Shown here piece after piece: positions 5,915 through 6,400 of a stretch of DNA of 6,400 nt; within the stretch, counting starts at the first letter, position 1; every line of letters begins with the position of its first letter. Source of the DNA: Pseudomonadota bacterium (lineage in GTDB: Bacteria > Pseudomonadota > Gammaproteobacteria > Pseudomonadales > UBA5518); contig CAUJIL010000287.1 in NCBI GenBank assembly GCA_963204845.1, positions 1 to 6,400 on the forward strand. The letters run 5' to 3'. The notes under the pieces were generated by a model that worked only from the letters and a program-made list of their open reading frames with translations, was not told where the DNA came from and did not search any database. The position numbers and the translations under genes were made by a program.

Positions 5915-6400
5915 CGGACAGCAACTCGATCTTCATCGGCGCCGGCGAGCAGCCCGTGTCGCTGCCGCTGCGCGTGGCGAACCGCCACGGGCTCGTCGCC
6001 GGAGCCACCGGTACCGGCAAGACGATCACGGTGCAGTGCCTGGCGGAGGGCTTCTCGGCGGCCGGGGTGCCGGTGTTCGTGGCCGACGTGAAGGGCGATC
6101 TCGCCGGACTCGCGCGCGCCGGGACCCCGAACGAACGCATCGGCGCGCGCTGGCAGAAAATGGGGGTCGAGCAGCCAGCGTTCGCGGCCTGTCCGGTCGC
6201 GATCTGGGACGTCTACGGCGAGGCCGGCACACCGCTTCGGCTCAGCGTCTCGGAGCTCGGTCCGCAGATGCTGGCGCGCATGCTCGAACTGAACGAGACG
6301 CAGGAAGCCACGCTTGCACTGATGTTCCGCTTCGCCGACGACGAGGGCCTGCTGCTGCTCGACATGGCGGACCTGAACACCACGCTGACGCATCTGCTGG
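5911..6400 (+). CDS. yjgR: YjgR-like HerA-type ATPase (DUF853), 5' part only
   Basis: The first 163 codons are present and the gene continues past the right edge; family members are about 500 residues long. Translation from GTG gives MTDSNSIFIG, then NRHGLVAGATGTGKT with a perfect Walker A (GATGTGKT, residues 31-38). PVFVADVKGDLAGLA follows at about 64-78, then PVAIWDVYGE and a stretch resembling E. coli YjgR (LSVSELGPQMLARMLELNE, FRFADDEGLLLLD). These identify a DUF853 ATPase of the HerA/FtsK-like RecA-fold class. The cellular role of YjgR is not established; annotations as a helicase rest on HerA similarity. No signal peptide is visible, so it is cytoplasmic. The start overlaps the ldtD stop as GTGA (5911-5914) and has GGAG upstream, which suggests translational coupling to the transpeptidase. 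Walker B and the C-terminal motifs lie outside the window, so I cannot tell whether the gene is intact. Confidence 0.9.
   Translation, partial: MTDSNSIFIGAGEQPVSLPLRVANRHGLVAGATGTGKTITVQCLAEGFSAAGVPVFVADVKGDLAGLARAGTPNERIGARWQKMGVEQPAFAACPVAIWDVYGEAGTPLRLSVSELGPQMLARMLELNETQEATLALMFRFADDEGLLLLDMADLNTTLTHLL

Overview
The window is high-GC DNA (hand-counted 60-base lines range from about 62 to 78 % GC). It carries four complete protein genes and the 5' part of a fifth, all of types common in Proteobacteria. A YcbB-class L,D-transpeptidase, a YcbK/MepK-class endopeptidase and a YjgR/DUF853 ATPase together, plus a REP-like repeat with a GTAG head, fit a high-GC gammaproteobacterium. I cannot name the genus from sequence alone.

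Layout. Bases 1-121 are non-coding and hold three consecutive hairpins. Two of them form a head-to-head REP pair ending one base before the stop codon of the first gene. Two genes follow on the minus strand and read leftward from a shared divergent region: a Tat-exported mepK-like peptidoglycan endopeptidase (1428-2015) and, 22 bases downstream of it, a polytopic membrane protein of the MgtC/SapB + DUF4010 type (122-1405). The divergent region (2016-2251) has a plausible sigma70 promoter for the minus-strand pair and small inverted repeats in front of the plus-strand genes. On the plus strand come an exported S9-family prolyl-oligopeptidase-type serine peptidase (2252-4234), an ldtD/ycbB-type L,D-transpeptidase (4322-5914), and a yjgR-like HerA-type ATPase whose GTG start overlaps the ldtD stop by four bases and which runs off the right edge.

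How the genes may work together. LdtD-type enzymes make 3-3 (mDAP-mDAP) peptidoglycan cross-links and MepK-type enzymes cut them. In E. coli the two genes (ycbB, ycbK) are neighbours. Here the maker and the cutter are still close together, but they are transcribed divergently and are separated by a secreted S9 peptidase gene. The window therefore looks like a cell-envelope locus. Roles in it for the S9 peptidase, the MgtC/DUF4010 protein and the YjgR-like ATPase are inferred from position only.

I found no tRNA, rRNA, CRISPR array, insertion sequence or clear defence system. The least ordinary items are the covarying REP pair and the rearranged ldtD/mepK neighbourhood. I do not see a convincing, wholly new system.
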